A stretch of 64,000 nt of DNA from Bacillus haynesii (GCF_001969855.1 NZ_MRBL01000024.1:62001-126000), one strand, 5' to 3'. Positions 40,900 through 53,151 are shown, counted from the stretch's first letter. The notes: generated by a model from the sequence alone, not told the origin. A program made the numbers and translations.

Positions 40900-43248
40900 T
40901 CATACTTTATAAGCGCCGGCGTTTTCCGCCATCCGCTTATCCAGCCACTGTTTAAGCTCATCCGCCGAAGAATAAATGAGCTTTTGCTCCAATTCAATCA
41001 GGCGCTGTTTTTCCCGGTAGGTTTCAGAATCTGTTAGATCGCGCTTTTCGGCATGATAAACAACAGATAAAACACCATTCTCTATTGTAACAAAACCGAG
41101 CTCAAAAAACACCTTTGTCATAAAATCAATTGTGTCTTTTGTCCAGCCTTTATGTCTGGCAAGCTCTCCGCCGTATTTCGGCAAGTCAAAAGAACCTCTT
41201 TTCAGGAGGAAAGCATAGTACCATTTAAAATATTCCCTTGTTGGAAATGTTGAGAAAAAATGTTCGTCTGATTGATAAAAAATCAGATAAATGCGCTCCA
41301 GATTTTTGCCATTTATTACATGATCAAAGATGTCGAGCGACTGCGGAATATCTATAAATACCGCATAACGGCTCTCGAGATCGAGCCGCTCTGCATCTTC
41401 GGGGCCGCTGATGACGGTCAGCTCTTCCTCAAGGCCTGTCCCTGCCAGCTTCGCTTTTGTTTCCTCGCGGAAGCAGATGCACGCCCGTTTTGCAGGGTCC
41501 AGCTGCAATATTTTTTCTTCCCATGACCGTTTACCCCGCAGATCAAACAGCTGCCATTCATTGACGGCCGCATCTTTGATCATCAGCTGCGGTTTTTTTC
41601 TGTTATTCCACTCGTTAATCGACAGTTCCCCGACAATCGAGATCTTTGCTCCAGGAACGATTCCTTCTTCGATAGCGCCTTTATAAAATCCGATGCAATC
41701 GAGCTTGTTCTCACCGTCTGCCAGGACAAGCTTCAAGTGATTCTTGTTGGCGCCGATTTTCCTGGCATCGTCAATTTTAACGTCGCTGACAAGAACGAAC
41801 GGCTTCGGGTTTCCCGTGCCGAACGGCGCCAGCATGTTCATTTCGGCAATGCTGTCAACCGTTATATCTTCGAGCCGGCAGCACAAATCGACGTCTTGGA
41901 CAGGAATAAAATCTTCCTCGGTCAGAACCGCTTCAGCCTGACGATTGATTCTCTCTCTTAGAGCCGGAACATCTTCCAGGTTGAGCGTCATTCCGGCTGC
42001 CATCGGGTGGCCGCCGAAGTGCGGGAGAATATCCCGGCACTCCGAAAGGTTTTGAAATAAATCAAATCCTTTGATGCTGCGCGCAGATCCTTTGGCGATG
42101 CCTTTTTCTTCATCGATGCCGAGGACGATCGCGGGCCTGTAAAACCGCTCGACAAGCTTTGAAGCCACGATTCCGACGACGCCCGGATTCCAGCCCGGCC
42201 GCGCCGCGACGATCACCGACTGGTCAAGGCCTTCCTCCTCGATCATCTGAACGGCTTCCTCTGTCATCTGATTGACGATTTTTTGGCGCTCCTTGTTCAA
42301 GGCGTTGATGTCTTCAGCAAGCTCTTCCGCTTCTGTTTCGTCTTCTGTATTCAGGAGGTAAACGGCCGGGTCAGCCTGTTCAATTCTGCCGACCGCGTTT
42401 AAGCGGGGCGCGATTTGAAAACCGATGGTTTCTTCATCCGCACTATGTATCTCCGCTCCGGCAATTTTCGCCAGCGCTTTTAATCCTGGGCGCTTCGTTT
42501 TCCTGAACTGTTCCATGCCGCGCTTGGCAATCTGCCTGTTTTCATTATGAAGCGGCACAAGGTCGGCAATCGTGCCGATCGCACAAAGGTCGAGCAAATC
42601 TTCCGGGAGCTCTCCGTTCAAGGCATGGGCAAGCTTAAATGCCACACCGACGCCGGCAAGCTCTTTAAATGGATAGCCGCAGCCCGGCTGTTTCGGATGA
42701 ATGATCGCATAGGCATCCGGCAAAACGGGGCCCGGCTCATGGTGATCCGTAATGATCAGGTCGATGCCGAGCTCTTTAGCGACTTCAGCTTCATGAACGC
42801 CGGCAATGCCTGTGTCAACTGTGATGATCAATGAATAGCCTGATTCTTTGATCCCGCGAAAGGCCGCTTCATTCGGACCGTACCCTTCTTTAAAGCGGTC
42901 AGGTATATAAAAATCGGCTTGTGCTGAACATTTTTTCAACATTTGCAAAAGGACAGTCGTGCTTGTCACACCGTCCGCATCATAATCTCCGTAAATCATA
43001 ATCTTTTCTTGATCTGAAATTGCCTGTTTGATTCGCCGTACAGCTTTTTCCATATCCTTCAACAGATAAGGATCATGAAAAACAGCATCCTTGCCATATA
43101 AAAATGAAGATGCTTTGTCGGCTGTATCGTAACCTCTCATGACAAGCAATGAGGCGGCAAGGGGAGTAATGCCTAACCTTCCGGCGAGCTGCTCCACCTT
43201 TTCTTTGTCGGGCGTTCGCACGTCCCAACGCATTTTTGACGCTAACAT
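40900..43248 (-). CDS. recJ: single-stranded-DNA-specific exonuclease RecJ
   Basis: 782 residues from ATG 43246-43248 after GAGGGGTG. DHH motifs: DYDADGVTS (~88-96), DTG (~143-145), DHHEPGP (~166-172), DLCAIGTIADLVPL (~227-240), DHHA1 with HFGGHPMAAG (~408-417), and a Firmicute-type C-terminal extension ~570-782. 5'-3' exonuclease in repair and recombination. Equivalent to yrvE. Confidence 0.95.
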   Translation of the reverse strand: MLASKMRWDVRTPDKEKVEQLAGRLGITPLAASLLVMRGYDTADKASSFLYGKDAVFHDPYLLKDMEKAVRRIKQAISDQEKIMIYGDYDADGVTSTTVLLQMLKKCSAQADFYIPDRFKEGYGPNEAAFRGIKESGYSLIITVDTGIAGVHEAEVAKELGIDLIITDHHEPGPVLPDAYAIIHPKQPGCGYPFKELAGVGVAFKLAHALNGELPEDLLDLCAIGTIADLVPLHNENRQIAKRGMEQFRKTKRPGLKALAKIAGAEIHSADEETIGFQIAPRLNAVGRIEQADPAVYLLNTEDETEAEELAEDINALNKERQKIVNQMTEEAVQMIEEEGLDQSVIVAARPGWNPGVVGIVASKLVERFYRPAIVLGIDEEKGIAKGSARSIKGFDLFQNLSECRDILPHFGGHPMAAGMTLNLEDVPALRERINRQAEAVLTEEDFIPVQDVDLCCRLEDITVDSIAEMNMLAPFGTGNPKPFVLVSDVKIDDARKIGANKNHLKLVLADGENKLDCIGFYKGAIEEGIVPGAKISIVGELSINEWNNRKKPQLMIKDAAVNEWQLFDLRGKRSWEEKILQLDPAKRACICFREETKAKLAGTGLEEELTVISGPEDAERLDLESRYAVFIDIPQSLDIFDHVINGKNLERIYLIFYQSDEHFFSTFPTREYFKWYYAFLLKRGSFDLPKYGGELARHKGWTKDTIDFMTKVFFELGFVTIENGVLSVVYHAEKRDLTDSETYREKQRLIELEQKLIYSSADELKQWLDKRMAENAGAYKV

Positions 43249-43319
43249 AAATTCACCCCTCAACCACACTATTATACTAGAGCGGCATGAGGGGATTCAA
43301 TTTATTTCGTGCAATCTTT

Positions 43320-43613
43320 CTAGTCTTTCTGATTTTCGGGCGCCGCCGATTCGGCTTCAAGTTCAGGATGCTTTGCCCGTTCTTCTCTGTTGAGCGCCTT
43401 GAGCTCTTTTTTCAGCCGCATGATCTGGAAAGCGCCGGCTGAGCCGATGATAAGCGCCCCCATCAATACCGACACCAAAATGACCAAGATCAAGGGCCAT
43501 TCGGCCGTTCCAAAAAGAAAATCAACTTTCACCGGTTCAACATTAATGACCGCGAAAACAGCAACAATTAATGTAAAAATAAGTGCAGCAATTAACGTCC
43601 ATTGTTTGTTCAT
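43320..43613 (-). CDS. yrvD: LapA-domain membrane protein YrvD
   Basis: 97 residues from ATG 43611-43613 after GGAGAGAG; the longer frame lacks a site. Two membrane spans, ~5-24 and ~39-61, joined by VEPVKVDFLFGTAEW, the DUF1049/LapA pattern, then a basic-to-acidic cytoplasmic helix (MRLKKELKALNREERAKHPELEAE). LapA homologues help membrane-linked assembly in other bacteria; role here unknown. Confidence 0.85.
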   Translation of the reverse strand: MNKQWTLIAALIFTLIVAVFAVINVEPVKVDFLFGTAEWPLILVILVSVLMGALIIGSAGAFQIMRLKKELKALNREERAKHPELEAESAAPENQKD

Positions 43614-43725
43614 GAGATACTCTCTCCATTCGCGTCGTTTTCTAGCGTTATTTTCCCGCTCTGCTCCAATTTTAAACAAAAAGAAGACCGATAGAAAGCC
43701 GCAAAAACAACTTTTTTCTTTTAAA

Positions 43726-43762
43726 TCAAAAAAAGACCGCCCGGCAGTGCGGGCAGTCCACT
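43726..43762 (-). terminator. terminator of secDF
   Basis: GACCGCCCG / CGGGCAGTC stem (43735-43743 with 43750-43758), followed by seven T's on the minus strand. Confidence 0.85.
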
Positions 43763-43764
43763 AT

Positions 43765-45990
43765 TTAATCTTCTGCAGGCTTGCGCTTTGGCCTTTTCAG
43801 CTCGCGCCCTTTCCAGACAAGCCATACTTGAGCTGCGATGTAGAGCGATGAATACACTCCGCTCAACAGCCCGATTAACAGCGCGACAGAGAAGTTTGTA
43901 ATCGATGCTGCGCCAAAAATGAGGAGCGCAATGACCACAATGACGACGGTCAGCACCGTATTAATCGAACGCGTGAACGTTTGCTGCAAGCTCAAATTCA
44001 CAATATGCGATAGATCGCTGAAGCTCTTCGGCTTGCGCTTTTTCACCTGTTCCCTGATTCTGTCAAACGTTACGATCGTATCGTTGATCGAATAACCGAT
44101 AATCGTCAGCACGGCTGCGATAAACGTAATATCCACCTCGAGCCTTGTAATGCTGAAGATCGCAATGATGAAGAATGCATCGTAAAGCAAGGACGCGATC
44201 GCCGCAATCGCCATCTTATATTCAAAGCGGATCGAAACATACAAGATGATCCCGAGAGCCGCGATGGCCACCGCGTAGAGAGCGTTTCTCGCCAGCTCTT
44301 TTCCGACGGTCGGTGATACTGTGCTGACGTTCGGTTCCGTACCGTATTTGCCTTTAAAATAATCCTTCACTTCGGCAATTTTTTTCTGATCCGGAACGCC
44401 GACAAATCTGGCGACGCCGTGTTTCTGATCATCACCCGACAAAACGATCGAATCGGCTGTCAGCCCGACCTCTTCGAAATCTTTTTTCAGCTCTTCGCTC
44501 GTCAGCTTGTGATCGCTTTGGACTTCAATTCTTGATCCGCTGGAGAAATCGATGCCAAGGTTTAGCCTGAAAACAAGCAGAATGACAATTCCCGCGGCCA
44601 AAACAATCCCGGAAAATGCGAAGAACCATTTACGCTTCCCGACGAAATCCCATTTGGCAAACAGGGTCGGGGGCTCCGTGTTTTCGTCTGTCTTGCTGAT
44701 GTCCAGGATGTCTTTTTTGCGCACTCCAAACCAGCCTTTTTTCCGGTCAAGCCAGCGGCTTTCGACCAGCAGGCCGAGCAGGAAGCGCGACAGGAAGACA
44801 GCTGTTATAAAGCTTGTCAAAATGGATAGGATCAGCATGGTCGCGAAGCCTTTGACAGAGCTTGTACCAAATATGAAAAGCACAATTCCGGCAAGCATCG
44901 TCGTAATATTGGCATCAAAGATCGTTGCAAATGATCTTCTGTTTCCTGCTTTAAAAGCCGAACGGACCGATTTGCCGAGCTTCAGCTCTTCTTTTATGCG
45001 TTCATACGTAATGATGTTGGCGTCAACCGCCATCCCGACACCCAATATAAGAGCCGCGATCCCCGGCAGGGTCAGAACCGCATTCATCCAGTCAAAGATC
45101 TGCAGTGTAATGTAGATGTAGACCGAAAGTGTAATGACCGCAATAAAACCAGGCAAGCGATAGTAAAGAAGCATAAATAAGAAAATAATAGCAATACCAA
45201 CGATTCCCGCAAACACGGTATCATTTAAAGCCTGCTCCCCAAACTGCGCCCCGACGGATGTCGAATACTTTTCAACGAGTTTGACAGGAAGAGCGCCCGC
45301 ATTTAAAATGCTCGCCATATCTTTTGCTTCCTGAATCGTAAAGTTACCTTCAATCATCACGTCTGACGTATTCAGCACCTGGCTGACATTCGGAGCGGAG
45401 ATGTATTTATGATCCGCTTTTTGCGATTCCTTTTTAAAGGAGTCGCCTTTTTTGTAATCAAGCCAGATGACAAGCTGGTTGTTCGGCTTCATATCGAGCA
45501 CTTTCTTCGTTACTTCGCCGAATTTATCGGCATCCTTCAGCTTGATCGTCACGATCGGCTCATTCGTATCCTGTTTGAACGACTGTTTGGCGCCGTTTTC
45601 GACAAGATCCGCACCGTTCAAAAGCTCTTTGTCATTCGTATCCCTGAACGTGAGCTGCGCCTGTGTCGATAAGATTTCCCGCGCCCTGTTCTGGTTGTCG
45701 ACGCCGGCAAGCTGAACTCTGATCCGGTTGTTTCCTTCGATTTGAATGTTCGGCTCGCTGACGCCTAATACATTTGCCCGGCGGTTCAGCGCTTCAACCG
45801 TGCTGACGAGGGCATCCCTGTCAATTTTGTCGCCCTGTTTGGCAGGCTGGACTTCATACAGAACCTCAAAACCGCCCTGAAGATCAAGACCGAGGCTGAT
45901 GTTGTCTGCAGCCGGCTTCGTGAACATTCCCAGTCCTGTACCGATCAAGAGAACGGTAAGGAAAAACGCAATCAAGCGTCCTTTTTTCAT
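43765..45990 (-). CDS. secDF: fused protein-export protein SecDF
   Basis: 741 residues from ATG 45988-45990 behind AAGGAGGAAATAC. One polypeptide fuses SecD (~1-410: LGLDLQGGFEVLYEV, large extracytoplasmic P1 domain, six spans) to SecF (~440-735: second FRLNLGIDFSSGSRIEV start and six spans), about 12 membrane spans in all. It uses the proton-motive force to pull exported proteins out of SecYEG. Natural fusion typical of Bacillus, not an assembly artefact. Confidence 0.96.
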   Translation of the reverse strand: MKKGRLIAFFLTVLLIGTGLGMFTKPAADNISLGLDLQGGFEVLYEVQPAKQGDKIDRDALVSTVEALNRRANVLGVSEPNIQIEGNNRIRVQLAGVDNQNRAREILSTQAQLTFRDTNDKELLNGADLVENGAKQSFKQDTNEPIVTIKLKDADKFGEVTKKVLDMKPNNQLVIWLDYKKGDSFKKESQKADHKYISAPNVSQVLNTSDVMIEGNFTIQEAKDMASILNAGALPVKLVEKYSTSVGAQFGEQALNDTVFAGIVGIAIIFLFMLLYYRLPGFIAVITLSVYIYITLQIFDWMNAVLTLPGIAALILGVGMAVDANIITYERIKEELKLGKSVRSAFKAGNRRSFATIFDANITTMLAGIVLFIFGTSSVKGFATMLILSILTSFITAVFLSRFLLGLLVESRWLDRKKGWFGVRKKDILDISKTDENTEPPTLFAKWDFVGKRKWFFAFSGIVLAAGIVILLVFRLNLGIDFSSGSRIEVQSDHKLTSEELKKDFEEVGLTADSIVLSGDDQKHGVARFVGVPDQKKIAEVKDYFKGKYGTEPNVSTVSPTVGKELARNALYAVAIAALGIILYVSIRFEYKMAIAAIASLLYDAFFIIAIFSITRLEVDITFIAAVLTIIGYSINDTIVTFDRIREQVKKRKPKSFSDLSHIVNLSLQQTFTRSINTVLTVVIVVIALLIFGAASITNFSVALLIGLLSGVYSSLYIAAQVWLVWKGRELKRPKRKPAED

Positions 45991-46026
45991 TATGTATTTC
46001 CTCCTTAAATCAACCAAAATCAACGG

Positions 46027-46323
46027 CTACCTCAGCAGCTCATCGAGCATATCCTGCCCTTCTTTGCTGTCGAGTAAATTAGACGTTTTAAACGATTCTA
46101 CGGTTGCATAGTTCATAAATTCGCCAATTTTCACAGATAAAATATCACCGGCGAGCTGATGAATTTGAACATCCTTCCGCTTCTTCCATTTCTTATTCAA
46201 TAAGTATGACCACAATTCCTCTATTTCAATATCGTCATAACCGAGTATCCTAAACTCTTCCGTCTTGCTGTGAAGAAAGGGTTTTAAATGGTCCTTGTAC
46301 AGATCAGCCGAATGTTTGCCCAT
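46027..46323 (-). CDS. comN: post-transcriptional regulator ComN
   Basis: 98 residues, soluble, charged (MGKHSADLYKDHLKPFLHSK; then EIEELWSYLLNKKWKKRKD). B. subtilis ComN (yrzD) of this length and position controls comE mRNA localisation/expression with DivIVA. GGAGCG is upstream. Divergent from spoVB and upstream of secDF on the same strand. Confidence 0.88.
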   Translation of the reverse strand: MGKHSADLYKDHLKPFLHSKTEEFRILGYDDIEIEELWSYLLNKKWKKRKDVQIHQLAGDILSVKIGEFMNYATVESFKTSNLLDSKEGQDMLDELLR

Positions 46324-46440
46324 GCCTAAGCCACGCTCCTTTCACATTTTTTCAGAGAGACTTGTCATGCTTGGACGATGTATGCGCATATCTTATTGTA
46401 TATGATTAAAGGTTGTTTGAGAAGGCAGGGGACTCTAGAA

Positions 46441-47994
46441 ATGACGAAGCAGACGTTTTTAAAAGGAACGCTCATTTTAATAGCGGCAGGTTTGATTACG
46501 AGAATGCTCGGCTTTATCAACCGGATTGTCATCGCAAGGTTCATCGGAGGTGAAGGCGTCGGGCTTTACATGATGGCGGCCCCGACTTTTTTTCTGGCGG
46601 TCACCCTCACCCAGTTCGGCCTCCCGGTCGCCATCAGCAAGCTGGTCGCTGAAGCGGAAGCGCGCGGAGACCACAGGAAGACAAAGCAGATTTTAGTGAT
46701 GTCTCTTGCGATCACCGGGACGCTCAGCGCCATCATTACTCCGGTGTTTCTCATTTACGCTCCGCTGATGGCCGACACGCTGCTCACAGACAAAAGAACG
46801 CTTTATCCGCTTTTGGCGGTTACGCCGGTCGTGCCGATCATTGCCGTTTCCAGCGTGCTTAGGGGCTATTTTCAAGGAAAGCAAAACATGCGGCCGCTTG
46901 CCGTGTCCCAGGTTCTCGAACAAATTGTCCGGATATCGCTCGTCGCCGTCTGCACGACAGCATTCCTTCCGCTCGGCATTGAATATGCAGCAGCGGGCGC
47001 CATGCTGTCATCCGTGTTTGGCGAGTTGGCTTCACTCCTTTATTTGTTCGTCGCCTTTAAATACAAAAAGAAAATCCGCATCAGAAAACGTTTTTTCCAA
47101 TCGCTGAAATCGGGGCGAACGACTTTTTTTGAGCTGATGAGCGTCTCGCTTCCAACGACGGGCAGCCGTTTTATCGGCAATCTGTCATGGTTTTTTGAGC
47201 CGATTGTCGTAGCGCAAAGCCTTGCGATAGCAGGGGTCGCCGCTTCAGCCGCAACGAGCCAGTACGGGGAATTGACCGGCTTTGCCCTGACGCTTCTCAC
47301 CCTCCCGAGCTTTATCACATATTCGCTGTCTACCGCGCTCGTTCCCGCCATCAGCGAAGGAATCGAGCAGAAAAAAATGCAGGTCGTGGAATACAGGCTT
47401 GAGCAGGCGATGAGGCTTTGCCTTTTAAGCGGCGGAATATCGGCGGTCATTTTATTTTCGTATGCGGATGAGCTGGTTAGCGTGATGTACGGGTCGTCAA
47501 ATGCCGCCATTTACGTCAAAATCATGGCTCCATTCTTTTTGTTTTACTATTTCCAAGGTCCCCTGCAAGCCGTCCTGCAGGCTTTAAACCTGGCCGGCGC
47601 TGCAATGATGAACAGCCTTGTCGGCGCCGTTGTGAAAACCGGTCTCATTTTTGTTCTCGCTTCACGGCCTTCGCTTGGCATTATGGGGGCTGCGCTTGCG
47701 ATCTTAACGGGAATCATCCTTGTCACTTTGCTGCACGCTGCAACCGTCAGCAAAGTGCTTCCCATCAGCATTAACCTGAAAGAATATATCGTATCCTTCG
47801 GCGTCATTTTGATATCGGGGTGGGGCAGCCTTCTGATGAAAGAACACCTTTTTTTAGACCAGTCCGAGCCGATGCGCCTGCTGTTGTGTATCGCGGTTAC
47901 AAGCTTTCTTTACGTCTTCCTTCTGGTCGCCTTCAAGCTGGTCAAAAAAGAAGAAATCCAGCGGTTTCCGCTGTTCGGCCGCTGGATTTCGTAG
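46441..47994 (+). CDS. spoVB: stage V sporulation protein B, MATE/MOP flippase
   Basis: 517 residues from ATG 46441, 9 bases after AGGGG; the longer frame has no site. About 14 membrane spans in the PST/MurJ-like MOP superfamily (KGTLILIAAGLITRMLGFINRIVIARFIGGEG at the N-terminus is characteristic). Needed for spore cortex, proposed to flip a lipid-linked cortex precursor in the mother cell. A sigma-E-like CATATCTT lies at ~46386. Its end contains the terminator stem of the opposing yrbG. Confidence 0.93.
   Translation: MTKQTFLKGTLILIAAGLITRMLGFINRIVIARFIGGEGVGLYMMAAPTFFLAVTLTQFGLPVAISKLVAEAEARGDHRKTKQILVMSLAITGTLSAIITPVFLIYAPLMADTLLTDKRTLYPLLAVTPVVPIIAVSSVLRGYFQGKQNMRPLAVSQVLEQIVRISLVAVCTTAFLPLGIEYAAAGAMLSSVFGELASLLYLFVAFKYKKKIRIRKRFFQSLKSGRTTFFELMSVSLPTTGSRFIGNLSWFFEPIVVAQSLAIAGVAASAATSQYGELTGFALTLLTLPSFITYSLSTALVPAISEGIEQKKMQVVEYRLEQAMRLCLLSGGISAVILFSYADELVSVMYGSSNAAIYVKIMAPFFLFYYFQGPLQAVLQALNLAGAAMMNSLVGAVVKTGLIFVLASRPSLGIMGAALAILTGIILVTLLHAATVSKVLPISINLKEYIVSFGVILISGWGSLLMKEHLFLDQSEPMRLLLCIAVTSFLYVFLLVAFKLVKKEEIQRFPLFGRWIS
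47953..47990 (-). terminator. terminator of yrbG located inside spoVB coding end
   Basis: GAAATCCAGCGG / CCGCTGGATTTC stem (47953-47964 with 47979-47990); the minus-strand exit is TTCTTTTTTG. It overlaps the last codons of convergent spoVB. Confidence 0.65.
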
Positions 47995-48002
47995 CTTTCG
48001 CT

Positions 48003-48653
48003 TTAAGGTTTAAATTCATCCTTTATGTCAATAAAAAAAGAACCATTATTGTATGTGCAATAAGAAATTTTGGAAAGATCGCGGTGTCCTTTTTTTTCAA
48101 GCTTTTGCTCAAGCCACTCCCGGTTCTTCCCGATCTTTTCCAATTCTTCTTTCTGAACAACTCCGTCAACAATCAACGGCAGTTCGATCATTTTGTTCGG
48201 CCCGTCTTTTGTAAACACTGAAAGCTTCCCGGTCGGCTCCAAAATCGCATACGAAACATCCGCGATTCGTTCCACATTCTTATCTCTCAGCTGCGTCATC
48301 AAATCATCGTAATTATAGCGCTGTGTCCTCATGGCGTGTTCATCAATTTTTCCGCGGTCTATGATAATCGTCGGTTTTCCATCGAGAAGCCGGCGGATTT
48401 TTTGATTTTTCAATGACAGATATGCAAATATAACCTGGATCAGCGTCAAAACGAGAATCGGGATGATCGTATGGAGAAGGTGGTCATCGAGATTTTCAAT
48501 AGCCAAAACCGCGATTTCGGCCATCATGATAAAAACGACAAGATCCAGTATGCTCAGCTCGCCTATTTCCCTCTTCCCCATCAAGCGAAACAAAATAAAG
48601 ATGATGAAATACAAAACGATCGTCCGAAACGTAAGAGCTAAGATTTCATCCAT
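48003..48653 (-). CDS. yrbG: YrbG, DUF421 membrane protein
   Basis: 216 residues from ATG 48651-48653 after AAGGAGGCGGG. Three membrane spans in the N-terminal half (~8-26, ~36-54, ~62-80), then the cytoplasmic DUF421 (YetF-type) domain with [11 protein letters not shown] (~99-109) and [16 protein letters not shown] (~119-134). YetF proteins are spore-membrane germinant-linked in other cases; role here unknown. Confidence 0.87.
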   Translation of the reverse strand: MDEILALTFRTIVLYFIIFILFRLMGKREIGELSILDLVVFIMMAEIAVLAIENLDDHLLHTIIPILVLTLIQVIFAYLSLKNQKIRRLLDGKPTIIIDRGKIDEHAMRTQRYNYDDLMTQLRDKNVERIADVSYAILEPTGKLSVFTKDGPNKMIELPLIVDGVVQKEELEKIGKNREWLEQKLEKKGHRDLSKISYCTYNNGSFFIDIKDEFKP

Positions 48654-48807
48654 TACGGCCCGCCTCCTTCCGCCTATCATGATCATAAACATAGCCTTTG
48701 TTAAATTGAGGCTTTTATGTATAAAAGGTGGGGAGAGCTAGTCTATTTGCGAAACATGCAGAATACATATAAAAAGACGAGCCCGTCTATTTGAAAGGAG
48801 GATCGTG

Positions 48808-49191
48808 ATGAACGAACCAAAACAAGTCGGCAAAGGAATTTTATACAGCTTGGTGGTCATTTTCGCTTTGATGTTTGCAGGAAGCCTGCTCATTTCGCTG
48901 CTCCTCACCTTCACATCATTGACCGAAAGTTCATTCAGCTGGTTCATTACCGCCATATCTTTTATTACCTTGTTTATCGGCGGTTTTATTGCGGGAGGAA
49001 AATCGAAGGAAAAGGGATGGCTGAGCGGGGGGTTGACAGCGCTTTGCTTCTCCCTTACGGTGCTTTTGTTTCAATATCTCGGCTTTGGAGAGGCCTTCAA
49101 TTTGAAGCAGCTCCTCTATCATTCCGGCTTTTTGGGAGTCAGCATGCTGGGCGGAATTTTCGGGGTCAATCTGCAGGGGAGCCGTGCATAA
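48808..49191 (+). CDS. yrzE: YrzE, TIGR04086-family membrane protein
   Basis: 127 residues from ATG 48808-48810, 6 bases after AAAGGAGG; a GTG 3 bases upstream is too close. Four membrane spans: ~10-33, ~41-61, ~70-86 and ~99-120, a small all-helical protein. Divergent from yrbG, opposite yajC. Function unknown. Confidence 0.85.
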   Translation: MNEPKQVGKGILYSLVVIFALMFAGSLLISLLLTFTSLTESSFSWFITAISFITLFIGGFIAGGKSKEKGWLSGGLTALCFSLTVLLFQYLGFGEAFNLKQLLYHSGFLGVSMLGGIFGVNLQGSRA

Positions 49192-49198
49192 AGGCAGC

Positions 49199-49228
49199 AA
49201 AAAGGGAGCGGATGTCCGCTCCCTTTCC
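49199..49228. terminator. bidirectional terminator after yrzE
   Basis: AAAGGGAGCGGA / TCCGCTCCCTTT stem (49201-49226), 2-base loop; T runs on both exits. Confidence 0.8.
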
Positions 49229-49288
49229 CAGTGCCCGCAGGCTTCTTTTATGCCATTCACATCAGGAACAAATGCAGCTTCCTCAAAA

Positions 49289-49318
49289 CATAGGGAACGG
49301 CGCTTATAGCGCCCGGAC
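49289..49318. repeat. two adjacent small hairpins downstream of yajC
   Basis: GGCGCTTATAGCGCC is followed directly by CGGACGTCCCGTCCG: two perfect 6-bp stems back to back. They lie in the 200-base gap between yajC and the yrzE terminator. In the gap a minus-strand micro-ORF (ATG at 49331-49333, MAALFGRDVRAL) reads through them; it may be only a remnant. Confidence 0.55.
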
Positions 49319-49391
49319 GTCCCGTCCGAACAGCGCCGCCATCACGTCCTGTGTAAGCCCGATTTCCGATGTTTATGTATCAGCCTTTCGG

Positions 49392-49652
49392 CTATTCTGC
49401 TGACGCCTCTCTGATCGCGCGGCGGTCGAATGTCAGACGGGTATTGTCGCCTGTTTTGATGACAACCTTGCTTTCGTCAATTGAATCAACGATGCCGTGC
49501 AGGCCGCCGATCGTTACGACCTTATCTCCTTTTTTCAGCTCCTCCTGCATTTGGCGGACAGCTTTCTGCTGCTTTTGCTGCGGACGGATCAAAAGGAAAT
49601 AAAGAACCGCAAACATTAAAATAATCGGAAGTAATGTTCCAAGCATCTCCAT
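49392..49652 (-). CDS. yajC: preprotein translocase subunit YajC
   Basis: 86 residues. One N-terminal membrane span (~4-22, GTLLPIILMFAVLYFLLIRPQ), then RPQQKQQKAVRQMQEELKKGDKVVTIGGLHGIV (~20-52), the family signature. Accessory subunit of the SecDF-YajC complex; secDF is 3.4 kb away. Equivalent to yrbF. Downstream of tgt-queA. Confidence 0.93.
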   Translation of the reverse strand: MEMLGTLLPIILMFAVLYFLLIRPQQKQQKAVRQMQEELKKGDKVVTIGGLHGIVDSIDESKVVIKTGDNTRLTFDRRAIREASAE

Positions 49653-49701
49653 TATTTTTTCACCCCTTTCAAATGGTTTTATCGCTTTCTTCGTTTATGT
49701 G

Positions 49702-51904
<2,203 letters not shown>

Positions 51905-51944
51905 CTTTTTTCACCTTACTCTATCTATAGACTTGAATGTCGCA

Positions 51945-52145
51945 TCATTTCATTCGTCCGAAGAACGAAAACACCACGGACAGAATGATGCTGATGACAA
52001 TGCATGTAACAACCGGAAAGAAAAACGTCACGTTTCCCTTTTTCACAAAAATATCGCCGGGAAGCCTGCCGATGACTTGCATGAATAAACCGATGCCAAA
52101 AATGACGGCGCCCAGCACCATTAAAATCTTTGGAAATTCAGTCAT
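51945..52145 (-). CDS. yrzS: YrzS-like DUF2905 membrane protein
   Basis: 66 residues from ATG 52143-52145 after GGAGGTTCC; the longer frame runs into ruvB. Two membrane spans: ~5-23 and ~42-61, split by [12 protein letters not shown], the DUF2905 signature. Its first codons overlap the ruvB 3' end by 8 bases, so it is translationally coupled. Function unknown. Confidence 0.82.
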   Translation of the reverse strand: MTEFPKILMVLGAVIFGIGLFMQVIGRLPGDIFVKKGNVTFFFPVVTCIVISIILSVVFSFFGRMK

Positions 52146-53142
52146 GGTTCGGAACCTCCATTTTAAAGTGGCTGTAAACATCAGGGGTTACGATGCGTCC
52201 CCGCGGCGTTCTTTGAATAAAACCGATTTGAAGAAGATACGGCTCATACACATCCTCAATCGTGTGAGACTCCTCACCGATGGTAGCCGAAATCGTATCG
52301 ATGCCGACGGGACCGCCGCCAAATTTTTCGATCATGCCCAGCAAAAGCTTGCGGTCAATATGGTCAAGCCCGAGTTTATCAACCTGGAGGCGTTCAAGCG
52401 CATCAACCGCCACTTCCTCTGTGATGGAGCTGTTTCCAAGCACTTGGGCAAAATCCCTGACCCTCCTCAAAAGCCTGTTGGCAATCCGCGGTGTCCCTCG
52501 TGACCGTCTCGCGATTTCGAGAGCCGAGAGCGAATCGATGTCGACTTCAAACAGCTCTGCCGTTCTGATCACGATTTCCGAAAGCTCGTCACGCGTGTAA
52601 TACTCAAGCCTCGACAGAACGCCGAACCTGTCCCTGAGAGGCGCGGTTAAAAGCCCGACCCTTGTGGTTGCCCCGACAAGGGTAAAAGGAGGAAGATCGA
52701 GCCTCACAGAACGTGCCGACGGTCCTTTGCCGATCACGATATCAAGGCAGAAATCTTCCATCGCAGGGTACAGCACCTCTTCGATCGAACGGTGCAGGCG
52801 GTGGATCTCGTCAATAAATAAAACGTCACCTGGCTCCAGAGCCGTTAATATCGCCGCCAAATCGCCGGGGCGCTCAATCGCCGGACCTGACGTCGTTCTG
52901 AGATTGACTCCCATTTCGTTGGCGATGATCGCCGCGAGCGTCGTTTTTCCCAATCCCGGCGGCCCGTACAATAAGACATGGTCAAGGGTTTCCTCCCGCA
53001 TTTTCGCAGCTTCGATGAAAACCTTGAGGTTATCTTTCACTTTTTCTTGGCCGATATACTGAGCCAGTCTTTGCGGACGCAGACTTTGCTCAATCGCTGA
53101 TTCATGGTTGTCTAGTTCACTTGATACAAGCCGCTCATCCAT
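52138..53142 (-). CDS. ruvB: Holliday junction branch-migration helicase RuvB
   Basis: 334 residues. Walker [15 protein letters not shown] (~58-71), Walker [11 protein letters not shown] (~108-117), sensor GATTRVGLL (~155-163), and C-terminal winged helix ([18 protein letters not shown]). Hexameric motor paired with RuvA just upstream (9-base gap). Intact. Confidence 0.97.
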   Translation of the reverse strand: MDERLVSSELDNHESAIEQSLRPQRLAQYIGQEKVKDNLKVFIEAAKMREETLDHVLLYGPPGLGKTTLAAIIANEMGVNLRTTSGPAIERPGDLAAILTALEPGDVLFIDEIHRLHRSIEEVLYPAMEDFCLDIVIGKGPSARSVRLDLPPFTLVGATTRVGLLTAPLRDRFGVLSRLEYYTRDELSEIVIRTAELFEVDIDSLSALEIARRSRGTPRIANRLLRRVRDFAQVLGNSSITEEVAVDALERLQVDKLGLDHIDRKLLLGMIEKFGGGPVGIDTISATIGEESHTIEDVYEPYLLQIGFIQRTPRGRIVTPDVYSHFKMEVPNHD

Positions 53143-53151
53143 GATATCACC

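Noticed and set aside
43765..45990. Artificial fusion of secD and secF
   Set aside because: The fused form is normal in Bacillus and the frame is continuous.
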